From: Nitrospira_D sp019636945 | Lineage (GTDB): Bacteria > Nitrospirota > Nitrospiria > Nitrospirales > Nitrospiraceae | NCBI RefSeq assembly: GCF_047338595.1 | Contig: NZ_JBLFBO010000011.1 | Coordinates: 22,372-86,371 of the forward strand | DNA: 64,000 bases | Direction of reading: 5' to 3' | Shown here: piece by piece, positions 25,734-33,534 of the stretch | Position numbering within the stretch: position 1 is the stretch's first letter | Layout of the letters: each line of letters begins with the position of its first letter | Program-made: the position numbers and the translations under genes | The notes under the pieces: model-generated | Database searches by the model: none | Seen by the model: the letters and a program-made list of their open reading frames with translations, nothing else | What the model was told of the DNA's origin: nothing

Positions 25734-26612
25734 ATGATGATATCTGCTCGGATGGTCCTGGTGAAACCAGTCGTGCTGGCTGCCTACATGGTTGCCCTGC
25801 TGTCGCTGCATTTTCTGCCGGTTGCGGAGGCGCAATTGGGAAGGCCCGAGGGCCTCTATTACAAGTCTTGGGCGATCGTGATTGGGATCGAACAGTACGT
25901 CCTGGCGCCGTCGATTCCGGGAGCCATCAACGACGCGAAAAAGGTGGCGGAAGCCTTTCGGCAAATGGGATTTGACGAAGTGGTCGAACTCTACGACAAG
26001 GATGCCAGTTCCAGGCGCCTGCAGCAGCTGCTGAACGACATGCTGCCACGAAAAGTTGGGCGGATGGACCGTCTTGTGCTTGTGTACGTGGGGCACGCCG
26101 GCGTGATGCAAGATTCCGACGGGCAGGATCGCGGGTACCTCGTTCCGTTTGATGCACCGGTCTCTAGCACCGCGAAATCCATCACGGTCGAACAATTGAA
26201 AGAATTTGCGCGGCGATCGGCGTCGAAACATACACTCCTCATTCTGGATGCGCCGGTGGTTGGATGGGAGACGACCGAACCTCCTGGGCTTTCATGGGAA
26301 GGACGGATGGCGCCAGAGTCGGCTACAGATCGGCGGGCCGTGCAAGTCGTGACTGCCGCCGGCAGGGGAGAGGCCGTCGGTCGTTCAGACCAGGGCAGTC
26401 GTTTGGTCGAAGCCTTGCTCGGAGGACTGTCCGGTGCAGCGGATCTGGACGGAAACGGCTGGCTGATGGCTTCCGAACTGGGGAGCTATCTCGTACGCCA
26501 GGTCGAGATAGTATCGGGTGGGGTACAGCATCCATCAAGTCTTCGCATCGATGGTGATGGAGACATGGTGTTAGTCGAAGGCAAGGTTCCCTGGGAGCCG
26601 GCTGTGAAATGA
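25734..26612 (+). CDS. Caspase-fold (peptidase C14-like) protein lacking the catalytic cysteine
   Basis: I start at ATG 25734, just after CAGAGG, which gives a signal peptide (VVLAAYMVALLSLHFLPVAEAQ); longer starts are possible. The caspase-like fold is visible: 'SWAIVIGIEQYV', 'INDAKKVAEAFRQMGF', 'RLVLVYVGHAG' (His121 where caspases have the catalytic His) and 'TLLILDAPVVG', exactly where active relatives have DACYSG. So Pro174 replaces the nucleophilic Cys. A C-terminal EF-hand-like loop (D-L-D-G-N-G-W...E, about 237-248) follows. An inactive secreted scaffold or sensor is the likeliest role. 292 residues. Confidence 0.8.
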   Translation: MMISARMVLVKPVVLAAYMVALLSLHFLPVAEAQLGRPEGLYYKSWAIVIGIEQYVLAPSIPGAINDAKKVAEAFRQMGFDEVVELYDKDASSRRLQQLLNDMLPRKVGRMDRLVLVYVGHAGVMQDSDGQDRGYLVPFDAPVSSTAKSITVEQLKEFARRSASKHTLLILDAPVVGWETTEPPGLSWEGRMAPESATDRRAVQVVTAAGRGEAVGRSDQGSRLVEALLGGLSGAADLDGNGWLMASELGSYLVRQVEIVSGGVQHPSSLRIDGDGDMVLVEGKVPWEPAVK

Positions 26613-26832
26613 CCCCCTCCGGTCAGATGATCTTCTGTAAACAACTCCGCAAAAGGCCGCCCTCCCGTATTCCGTTGTTCGTATCCTGTCTCTCGCACAT
26701 GAATGACGTTTCATCGTTCGACCGTTCGACAGGCTCACGGCCCTGAGGAACATCGATCGGCAAGCTCTCGACCCTGAGTCCTGTGGAAGGGCGAGATGCT
26801 TTTCATGCGCGGAGGTCTTTTCTTGAATTCTG
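26613..26832. other. Intergenic region with a degenerate repeat
   Basis: About 220 bases between convergent genes. CGTTCGACAGGCTCACGG (about 26722-26739), followed by CCCTGAG, resembles half of the common palindromic TTCGACAGGCTCA-type repeat of bacterial genomes; the second arm is degraded. No gene is seen. Confidence 0.4.
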
Positions 26833-27072
26833 CTACGCCTGTTCCCCGCCTTTGAGGTATCCCAGGCCGATTTTGATCGCTCGGCGGGTGATTTCCGGCC
26901 AACGAGCCTGAGGGTAGGCTGAGAGCACAGCAGCCGCTTTGGGGTCCTGGATCTCAAGCGTGAGAATTCTGATGATGCCATCGTCAATCTGGATGTCTGC
27001 CACAGCGCCTCCTTGGTATCGTTGAGGAATCTGAATGAAGTGTGCCTTGCATTGACTGATAAAAAAACGCAT
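26833..27072 (-). CDS. Small conserved-looking hypothetical protein
   Basis: 79 residues: 'GGAVADIQIDDGIIRILTLEIQDPKAAAVLSAYPQARWPEITRRAIKIGLGYLKGGEQA' has the balance of hydrophobic and charged residues expected of a folded alpha/beta protein. The resemblance to ribbon-helix-helix-like or small regulator proteins is too weak to name. There is no good ribosome site before the ATG at 27072, so the start is uncertain. It is divergent from the LPP20 operon, sharing its promoter region. Confidence 0.5.
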   Translation of the reverse strand: MRFFISQCKAHFIQIPQRYQGGAVADIQIDDGIIRILTLEIQDPKAAAVLSAYPQARWPEITRRAIKIGLGYLKGGEQA

Positions 27073-27149
27073 GTTAGCATGAATCCAACATTTTTTCGCG
27101 AGATGTTCTACGTACGGCGTATCTACCTATTTTCATTAAGGAGGGTTGT

Positions 27150-27716
27150 ATGATCAGGTCACAAGCGACATACTCAAGACTGGCCGGCCTCGGTCTTGCT
27201 GTCCTTTTTGTCATGGGACTTGCCGCTTGTGGAGGACCGCCCAAATGGGTCCAGAAGGGGTCGGGCGCCTTCAATGAGAAAGACAGCAAAGCTTTTTATG
27301 GGGTGGGCGCGGTCTCCGGCGTACGGAATGCTCCGCTCGCCTGGGAAACGGCAGAGAATCGTGGACGGGCCGAGATCGCCAAGACGTTTGAAACCTATAC
27401 GGGCTATCTGATGCGGGATTATGCCGCATCAACCACGGCGGGAGATTTTACACGGAATACGGAAGAGCAGAATGTCGAACGAGCTCAAAAAACGATCACC
27501 ACGGCGACGCTCAGCGGTGTTCGGAAGATTGATCAGTACATGGATCCCAAGACCAACACGTATTATGTCTTGACCAAGTTGAGTTTAGAAGATATGAAGA
27601 ACAACCTGGAGCAGGCCAAAGAACTCAATGCTCAGGTCCGGGACTTTGTGCGGAAGAACGCCGATAAAATGTTCGAGCGTTTGGAGAAGGAAGAGGAAAA
27701 GCGAGGAGTTCAGTAG
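27150..27716 (+). CDS. LPP20-family lipoprotein
   Basis: 188 residues; strong ribosome site (AAGGAGGG) before ATG. The lipoprotein signal ends in LAAC (about residue 27). The body matches the LPP20 pattern: 'PKWVQKG', 'FYGVGAVSGVRNAPLAWETAENRGRAEIAKTFETY', 'ATLSGVRKIDQYMDPKTNTYYVLTKLSLEDMKN', then a charged helical tail. LPP20 proteins are outer-membrane-associated lipoproteins of poorly known role. It heads a cluster with LpoB-like and COG3014-like lipoproteins. Confidence 0.85.
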   Translation: MIRSQATYSRLAGLGLAVLFVMGLAACGGPPKWVQKGSGAFNEKDSKAFYGVGAVSGVRNAPLAWETAENRGRAEIAKTFETYTGYLMRDYAASTTAGDFTRNTEEQNVERAQKTITTATLSGVRKIDQYMDPKTNTYYVLTKLSLEDMKNNLEQAKELNAQVRDFVRKNADKMFERLEKEEEKRGVQ

Positions 27717-27758
27717 TTCCCACGTCATGACACGTCTACTTCTTCTCGGAGGTTCATC

Positions 27759-28370
27759 GTGATGCAGAGGGTTCGTTCTTCTCTTATTGGCACGCTGGGT
27801 ATTGCACTCGCGCTTTCAGGATGCGGTCATGAGACGAAGGTCACGCGTGTTGATGCCGGGGTGGTCACTGATCTGAGCGGGAGATGGAACGATACGGACT
27901 CTCGGATGGTGGCCGAGGCGATGGTGAAGGATGCGCTCCAGTATCCCTGGCTTGGGAATTTTGAAAAGAGCAATCAGCGCCAGCCCGTCGTCGTGGTAGG
28001 GACCGTCTTGAACAGCAGCCATGAACATATCAGTGTTCAGACCTTCATCACGGATTTGGAGCGAGAACTCACCAATTCTCAAAAGGTCACCTTTGTCGCC
28101 GGAAAAAACGAGCGCGATGAGGTGCGGACTGAACGGAAAGAGCAGGCGATCTATGCGCGCGAAGAGACGCAGAAGGCCCCTGGAAAAGAAACCGGCGCCG
28201 ATTTCATGATGAAGGGGACGATTGCCACCATTCTTGATGAAGCGGACGGAGCGAAAGCCGTGTTCTACCAGGTGGATCTTCAGATGATCGACCTGGAAAG
28301 CAATGCGAAGGTGTGGTACGGACAAAAGAAGATCAAGAAGGTGGTTGAAAAGAAACGGACCGTCTTCTAG
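27759..28370 (+). CDS. LpoB-like penicillin-binding-protein activator lipoprotein
   Basis: 203 residues with a lipobox LSGC (about residue 22). The mature part shows the LpoB-family opening 'VDAGVVTDLSGRWNDTDSRMVAEAMVKDAL', then 'QPVVVVGTVLNSSHEHISVQTFITDLERELTNSQKVTFVA', 'GADFMMKGTIATI' and 'YQVDLQMIDLESNAKVWYGQKKIKK'. LpoB activates class A peptidoglycan synthases from the outer membrane. That this one does so is inferred from similarity. It is 42 bases after the first LPP20 gene. Confidence 0.85.
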   Translation: MMQRVRSSLIGTLGIALALSGCGHETKVTRVDAGVVTDLSGRWNDTDSRMVAEAMVKDALQYPWLGNFEKSNQRQPVVVVGTVLNSSHEHISVQTFITDLERELTNSQKVTFVAGKNERDEVRTERKEQAIYAREETQKAPGKETGADFMMKGTIATILDEADGAKAVFYQVDLQMIDLESNAKVWYGQKKIKKVVEKKRTVF

Positions 28371-28413
28371 CAGAATGCGCAAGAAGGCTGTCCAGCAAGG
28401 CCGCAGCGAGCGA
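28371..28413 (+). repeat. Half copy of the dispersed palindromic repeat
   Basis: CTGTCCAGCAAGGCCGC with flanking sequence matches the left arm of the element at 13729-13836; the right arm is missing or too diverged to see. It lies right after the LpoB-like gene stop. Confidence 0.65.
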
Positions 28414-28540
28414 AACCGAACAGATTAAGGGTGAGGTTCAGGACCAAGCGGGCCACGTGATTCGCTAAACCTGATCCTCAATCTTGATCTCCCTGGCGTG
28501 AGCGGCCTTTTTCGGCGTCCTGTTAGCCTCGCGGAATTCG

Positions 28541-30034
28541 TTGAAACCATTCCTCTCACGCTTTGCCCACGGGGGATCTGTGCGGTGGGGCGGTATCTTT
28601 CCTATCTCAGTGGTCCTGGCCGGTTGCCTGGCCTTCCTCTCGTCCGGATGCGGGCCTTCCGTCAATCGTTACCTCTTGATCGAACAGAGCCTGCTCGCCG
28701 GTAATCCACAACAAGCTGCGGCGATCGTGGAGCAGACGAAGGACGAGTATGGGGCAAAAGGGCAATTGCTCTATGGGATGGACCGTGGGATGGTCTTGCA
28801 GGTAGCAGGACAGTATGAGCAGAGCAGTGCTGCGTTGGAGCAAGCCGAAGAGGATGTCGAGCGACTCTATACGAGAAGTATCCGCACCGAGACCGCTGCC
28901 TTTCTGACCAACGACAATATGTTGCCCTACGAAGGGGATGCCTATGAGCACGTGATGATCAACGTGGTCAAGGCGTTGAACTATGCGGCTCAAGGCCTAA
29001 TCCAGGAGGCTCTGGTCGAGGTTCGGCGGATCGATCATCGACTGAATGTGTTGGGCGACAGAATCAAGGACCTGGATAAATACAGAAATGACGGGTTTGC
29101 GCGGTATCTGAGCGGCATCTTGTACGAAGCTGCAGGAGACCTGAATAACGCGTTTATCGCCTATCGAAACGCGTACGAAGCGTATGAGGCCATGAAGGGA
29201 TGGGTGAGAATGTCGTCTCCTCCCTCCTTACAGGCCGATCTTCTACGAACTGCCGAAGCGCTTGGCTTGAAAACTGAGTTTGAGCGCTATCGGCAAGCCT
29301 TTCCGGATGTGAGGTGGTTACCCAGCTTATCCTCCTCGGGGGAAGTACTCGCCCACGTGGTCATGATCAGCTATAATGGCCGCGCTCCACGAAAGGAAGA
29401 CATGTTTTTAGACCTGCCGATCAGTCTTGATGCCGCACAGTTAGTTTTGCTAAATAGAGGAGTTTTTCGGGGGCCGTATCAGAGGGATCGGGTGGCGGAC
29501 AGTCTGTTGTACGGGCTGAATGGTCGGGTCGTGCGTGTGGCGCTTCCGCGGTTGGTGCCGCAAAAGACACGTGTCCCGTTCGAAGATCTGACGTTGACTG
29601 ATTCGCAGGGCGGTTCATTCTCGGCTCGATCAGAACGGGCACAGAACGTGACGGCGCTTGCGGAGAAAGGGCTTTCGGAACGGATGCCGGCGATGGCCAC
29701 GAAAGCTGTTGCGCGAGCCGCGACCAAATTTGCGATGGCTGAGGGCGTGAGTTTCGGAGCACGGAGAGCAGTGGGCAAGGACGCCGAGCCGTGGGTCGGT
29801 TTACTGGTGGAGTTATTTGCCAAAGGCCTCGCGGTGGCCTCCGAAGAAGCCGACAAGCGAAGTTGGCAGACCTTGCCGGACGAGATCCACGTCGCGCGGG
29901 CTTGGGTGCCGGCAGGTCAGTACCAGGTCTCTGTTCGGCCGTCAGGGCAAGGGATATCGATGACGAAGGACGGGCAATCTGTTTCACTGGTTGCTGGTCA
30001 GACGCTCTTCATTCTCCAGCGGGTGATGCAGTGA
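28541..30034 (+). CDS. COG3014-like lipoprotein with tetratricopeptide-like helices
   Basis: 497 residues. The signal/lipobox is FLSSGC (cysteine about residue 37). A helical half (about 45-230) follows with paired-helix repeats ('LIEQSLLAGNPQQAAAIVEQ', 'VAGQYEQSSAALEQAEEDVERLY', 'YAAQGLIQEALVEVRRI', 'YEAAGDLNNAFIAYRNAYEAY') and then a beta-rich C-terminal half ending 'VSLVAGQTLFILQRVMQ'. This matches the COG3014 type often found beside lpoB and LPP20 genes. Probably a periplasmic scaffold for the cluster. The stop overlaps the next GTG start. Confidence 0.8.
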   Translation: MKPFLSRFAHGGSVRWGGIFPISVVLAGCLAFLSSGCGPSVNRYLLIEQSLLAGNPQQAAAIVEQTKDEYGAKGQLLYGMDRGMVLQVAGQYEQSSAALEQAEEDVERLYTRSIRTETAAFLTNDNMLPYEGDAYEHVMINVVKALNYAAQGLIQEALVEVRRIDHRLNVLGDRIKDLDKYRNDGFARYLSGILYEAAGDLNNAFIAYRNAYEAYEAMKGWVRMSSPPSLQADLLRTAEALGLKTEFERYRQAFPDVRWLPSLSSSGEVLAHVVMISYNGRAPRKEDMFLDLPISLDAAQLVLLNRGVFRGPYQRDRVADSLLYGLNGRVVRVALPRLVPQKTRVPFEDLTLTDSQGGSFSARSERAQNVTALAEKGLSERMPAMATKAVARAATKFAMAEGVSFGARRAVGKDAEPWVGLLVELFAKGLAVASEEADKRSWQTLPDEIHVARAWVPAGQYQVSVRPSGQGISMTKDGQSVSLVAGQTLFILQRVMQ

Positions 30035-31167
30035 GGTGCCGTCGAGGATCAGTGTGTGGGAACTGTGCGGTGGTGATGCTGTGTTTCTTCTACGGGGTCG
30101 GAGCGAGCGGGTGTGCGTGGTTGGGCGGAAAGGACAAGCCCGAGTGGGTCGATGGCCGAGCATCAAGCTATCCCCCGTCCCAGTATTTGACCGGAGTCGG
30201 CCAAGGTGACAACCGAAGTACGGCCGAGAATCAAGCCTATGCCGCTGTGGCGCGCATCTTCAAGGCGGAAGTCGCGGCTCAGGCTAAGGACTGGGAGGCC
30301 TACCTCGTCACTGAACATGACGAAGTCGCGACGGCTGAGCGGCGGTTGACCATTGATCATGTGACAAAGGTCTCGACTGACAAAGTGCTCGAAAATGTGA
30401 GTATTGGGGATGCGTGGTACGACGCTGGGAAGAGCGTGCATTATGCGTTGGCTGTCGTGAACCGCTCCCAGGCCGAGGCATCGCTGACGGACAGGGTCGT
30501 GAGCTTGGATCGGGAGATCGACGCGGATGTGGTGGAGGCTCGGCAGACGACCGGCAACCTCGCGAAGGTGCGTGCGCTCAGGCGGGCCGGTCGGAATCTA
30601 GTTTTACGGGAGGTCTACAATACTGATCTGCGGGTGATTCGTTTCAGCGGACAGGGGGTTCCCTCCGCGTATCGAGTCGGAGAGCTATCCGGTGAGTTAG
30701 CACAGGTCCTCTCGTTGCATTTTGGCCTGACCTTGCAGATTTCCGGAGACCATGCCGAGCCGATTCAACGGGCCCTTGCCCAAGGCCTGGTTCGTGAAGG
30801 GTTTCATGTCACGGCTGATTCAGGGGAGGGCGATGCGGAGTCCTCGGAGTTACTGGTTCGAGGTATGACTCGTCTGATTCCGATCGAGGTGCAGGATCCG
30901 AACTTCAAGTATGTGCGATGGTGCAGCGATTTGGAGATCGTGGAGCGTGCCACGCAGCGGGTTCTCGGGGCCATCGCACGTGGAGGCAAAGAAGGTCATC
31001 TGACCGAGCGTGAGGCGACGGCGAAGGTCCTTCGAGTAATTCAACAGGAATTTTCATCGGATGTGGCACGGGCAATCGCAGCACATATTTTCGCTGAGGT
31101 CACATTGCCGGCCACCGCGGCGATGCCTGCCGGTTGTCCACGGGAAGCGTCTGCAGGGAAGCGGTAA
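30031..31167 (+). CDS. Second LPP20-like lipoprotein
   Basis: GTG 30031 overlaps the upstream stop (GTGA). The resulting 378-residue product has a short signal with lipobox GASGC (about residue 28), an LPP20-like part ('DKPEWVDGRASSYPPSQYLTGVGQGDNRSTAENQAYAAVARIFKAEV'), and a longer C-terminal region ('GLTLQISGDHAEPIQRALAQGLVREGF..', 'IPIEVQDPNFKYVRWCSDLEIVERATQRVLGAIARGGKEGH'). It is twice the size of the first LPP20 and may be a fusion with a lipid- or protein-binding domain. The longer upstream frame is antisense-free but lacks a signal. Confidence 0.75.
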   Translation: MRCRRGSVCGNCAVVMLCFFYGVGASGCAWLGGKDKPEWVDGRASSYPPSQYLTGVGQGDNRSTAENQAYAAVARIFKAEVAAQAKDWEAYLVTEHDEVATAERRLTIDHVTKVSTDKVLENVSIGDAWYDAGKSVHYALAVVNRSQAEASLTDRVVSLDREIDADVVEARQTTGNLAKVRALRRAGRNLVLREVYNTDLRVIRFSGQGVPSAYRVGELSGELAQVLSLHFGLTLQISGDHAEPIQRALAQGLVREGFHVTADSGEGDAESSELLVRGMTRLIPIEVQDPNFKYVRWCSDLEIVERATQRVLGAIARGGKEGHLTEREATAKVLRVIQQEFSSDVARAIAAHIFAEVTLPATAAMPAGCPREASAGKR

Positions 31168-31197
31168 ACCAACACTCATGATGAGGAGGCGTGAATC

Positions 31198-31467
31198 GTG
31201 AAGAAAACAGACGAACTATCCGTCAGTCGGGCTCCGCGTAGCAGAGGGCGGGGGTTGACCAAGGCCGGGCAAAAGGTTTCAAGCCGTCTGGCCAAACGGC
31301 GATTGAACGAGCGGCTCAAGGCGGACACGGCGTCCTTTAACAAGGGGAATCTTGCCGATACCTTGCGAAAAGAAGGCTATGAGGAAGCTCCACTCGACGA
31401 ACTCCAGGACCGACTGTCCAAGCTTCAAGGGCCGCTTGCCGACATCATTCTGAAAGGGAGGGTGTGA
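31198..31467 (+). CDS. Putative antitoxin of a PIN toxin pair
   Basis: 89 residues from GTG 31198, which follows AGGAGG nine bases upstream. The N-terminal 45 residues are strongly basic (SRAPRSRGRGLTKAGQKVSSRLAKRRLNERLKAD) and the C-terminal half is amphipathic (ADTLRKEGYEEAPLDELQDRLSKLQGPLADIIL), as expected for DNA-binding plus toxin-binding parts. It sits four bases before the PIN gene. The family name is not recognised; the assignment rests on position, size and composition. Confidence 0.6.
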   Translation: MKKTDELSVSRAPRSRGRGLTKAGQKVSSRLAKRRLNERLKADTASFNKGNLADTLRKEGYEEAPLDELQDRLSKLQGPLADIILKGRV

Positions 31468-31471
31468 CCGA

Positions 31472-31915
31472 ATGCCATACTACTACTACGACTCAACCGC
31501 GCTGGTGAAACGCTACAGCATGGAGCGGGGGACCCGCATCGTCAATAAGTTGATGGTGAAGCGTGGCAGGGTCGCCATCGTTCCGACATGGACCGTGACG
31601 GACTTCTATTCCATTCTCTGTGCCCGTGCTCACGAAGGGCAGATCACACGGGATGATTGTTACTCGGTGCTGTACAAGTTTGAAATTGAATCCAAACAAG
31701 GGCTGTATCAGTTCATTGCTCCTCAGATGGAGACCTACTTGACCACGAAGGAGTTGGTCTTGGAGTATCCCTTTCTTCGCTCGACTCAGGTGATGCATTT
31801 GGCTTTGGCGTTGGAGCTGAAGCCGTTACGATTGACGGTCGTCAGCACGGATACGCAACTCTTGGCGGCATCGAAGTCCGCCGGGCTGCATATTATTAAC
31901 CCGGCTGAAGATTAA
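31472..31915 (+). CDS. PIN-domain toxin (VapC-like ribonuclease)
   Basis: 147 residues. It opens with 'YYYYDSTALVKRYSMERGT', the PIN first strand with its conserved Asp. 'VPTWTVTDFYSILCARAHEGQITRDD' carries the second acidic region, and 'RSTQVMHLALALELKPLRLTVVSTDTQLLAASKSAGLHIINP' carries the third region ending in 'TxDxxLLxAAxxxGLxxxNP'. PIN toxins cut tRNA or rRNA in a Mg2+-dependent way and are held by the adjacent antitoxin. Ribosome site GGGAGGG. Confidence 0.82.
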   Translation: MPYYYYDSTALVKRYSMERGTRIVNKLMVKRGRVAIVPTWTVTDFYSILCARAHEGQITRDDCYSVLYKFEIESKQGLYQFIAPQMETYLTTKELVLEYPFLRSTQVMHLALALELKPLRLTVVSTDTQLLAASKSAGLHIINPAED

Positions 31916-31945
31916 CGGGGTAGGAACGTGGTCGTCCCGTGAACG

Positions 31946-32821
31946 TTAGGTGACTCTGATATTGACAGCCCGTTCACGGGATGCTTCGTGGGTGGCCTGA
32001 CGAAGGAGTTCGAGGACGACTTGGTTCCAGCCGGCAGGACCGATACCAGGGGCTCGGATGAGGTTCGGCAGATTGATGTCCGGATCATACGAGCCATCAG
32101 GCCGTTTCACCAACACCGGATGATCGACCGTCAGGAGGAGCGGAAGATCGTTCAAACTATCGCCAATGCCGATCGTCTCGATCTCTTCAGGGAGATGTTG
32201 TCCATGCTCCTGTCGTCTATAGCAGCGGAGCAGGAGTTCTGCGGCTCGGCCTTTGTCGTTATTCCCGGTTAAATGGAAGAATCGCCCCCCTCTCGTCCAG
32301 TTCAGGCCTCGTGTGACGATCTGCCGACAAATCTCCTCAATCAACTTTGGCGGACCATTCACAAGGAACGGTTCATCAAACTCTCGCAGTTTGGCCCGCA
32401 GCGCATCCTCTCGCATCAGTCCTGTCGTCGCCATAATCTCGTCGACCGAGAGGTCACCGAATCCTTGTAGTGGGGTCCCTACGGCTTCCTCAATTTGTCG
32501 GAGGACATCGCGAAGCAGCGCATAGGGGGTGCCGAGCTCAATGACATGATAGGAGGCTCGGCGGCGTGACCGCTCAGGCTGGAAGCCAAAGGTGTCAAGC
32601 GGGACATAGACCGCCGCACCGTTCTCGACGATGAACGGATGCTGATGGTCAAGGCGTTCCCGTAGTGGCTCGATTTCCGCGCGAGTCTTTCCGGAGACGA
32701 GGATGATGGGGATCTGCTCGGCACGAAGGGCGTTCAACGCCGGTCGCGCTTCGTCGAAGGAATACGTCTCGCTGTCCAACAGACAGCCGTCCAAGTCCGT
32801 GAGTAGAAGGTAGCGTGGCAT
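31946..32821 (-). CDS. Mannosyl/glucosyl-3-phosphoglycerate phosphatase (HAD type)
   Basis: The 291-residue HAD (Cof/MPGP-type) phosphatase shows motif I 'LLTDLDGCLLD' (Asp9, Asp11), motif II 'ILVSGKTRAEI', motif III lysine in 'TGNNDKGRAAELLL' and motif IV 'GIGDSLNDLPLL'. This is the layout of mannosyl-3-phosphoglycerate phosphatase, which also acts on glucosyl-3-phosphoglycerate. The gene is last in an operon with a GpgS-like glycosyltransferase, so dephosphorylation of glucosyl-3-phosphoglycerate to the compatible solute glucosylglycerate is the likeliest reaction. It lies five bases after the channel-like gene. Confidence 0.85.
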   Translation of the reverse strand: MPRYLLLTDLDGCLLDSETYSFDEARPALNALRAEQIPIILVSGKTRAEIEPLRERLDHQHPFIVENGAAVYVPLDTFGFQPERSRRRASYHVIELGTPYALLRDVLRQIEEAVGTPLQGFGDLSVDEIMATTGLMREDALRAKLREFDEPFLVNGPPKLIEEICRQIVTRGLNWTRGGRFFHLTGNNDKGRAAELLLRCYRRQEHGQHLPEEIETIGIGDSLNDLPLLLTVDHPVLVKRPDGSYDPDINLPNLIRAPGIGPAGWNQVVLELLRQATHEASRERAVNIRVT

Positions 32822-32826
32822 AGCGG

Positions 32827-33534
32827 TTATAGGTGTCGTAAGTCCTCGTTGACCTGTGAACGGGAGTGTCCGATGAGACGTCGCTCCAAGAAATCTTTGG
32901 CGAGATCCTTTCCTCCCAACCCCAAGGCAAGCGCTGCGGCCAGGACCAAGCCACCCCAGGTAATCCCAAATCCAACCACCACGATATGCTGGGCGATGCC
33001 GAGTTGCTCAAGCGCCATGGCAACCGTCAGAAGCTGAATGCCCCAGCGTGTACCGGCGGCAATCCAGCGAGCCGGCGGCAATCCCGCATTGACGGCAGCG
33101 ATCAGGACGGCCTGGGACACGAAATTTGAGACGAGATAGCCGATGATGCCGATGACGGCGGCTGTGACCAGGTGCGGAATATAGGATAACAGGGAATGGG
33201 CGGCTTCGTTGATCGGGGCCACATTCAGCGCGCCCAGCGAAGCAGTGGTAGAAAAAATGACGATGAGCCAATAGGTGACTCTGCCGATGATGTAGGAAGG
33301 ATCACTCTTGATGCCTCCCCTGAGAAGGGCTGCGGCGATTCCGATCCGATCACAGAGTCGATCCAGGCCGATCATCCGAAGCAGACGCTCCATAAAATGG
33401 CCTGCTCCCCACGCCACGGCCAGACCGACCAACAGGAGGATCATCATGGCCAGGACCTTGGGAAGGATGGCGAGTACATGCTCGCCGAGCGCCGTAACGG
33501 GTCCGAGTAACGTCTGTTCCCAGGTTGACGTCAT
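32827..33534 (-). CDS. Mechanosensitive-channel-like membrane protein
   Basis: 235 residues with about five hydrophobic segments and internal duplication of the 'conserved TM helix' type: 'VLAMMILLLVGLAVAWGAGHFMERLLRMIGLDRLCDRIG..' and 'LVTAAVIGIIGYLVSNFVSQAVLIAAVNAGLPPARWIAAGTRWGIQLLTVAMALEQLGIAQHIVVVGFGITWGGLVLAAALALGLGGKDLAKDFLERR'. The last part resembles the glycine-rich pore helix of MscS-like proteins, without the cytoplasmic cage. Start and stop overlap or abut neighbours in the osmolyte operon, which supports a role in releasing solutes on osmotic downshift (inference). Confidence 0.78.
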   Translation of the reverse strand: MTSTWEQTLLGPVTALGEHVLAILPKVLAMMILLLVGLAVAWGAGHFMERLLRMIGLDRLCDRIGIAAALLRGGIKSDPSYIIGRVTYWLIVIFSTTASLGALNVAPINEAAHSLLSYIPHLVTAAVIGIIGYLVSNFVSQAVLIAAVNAGLPPARWIAAGTRWGIQLLTVAMALEQLGIAQHIVVVGFGITWGGLVLAAALALGLGGKDLAKDFLERRLIGHSRSQVNEDLRHL

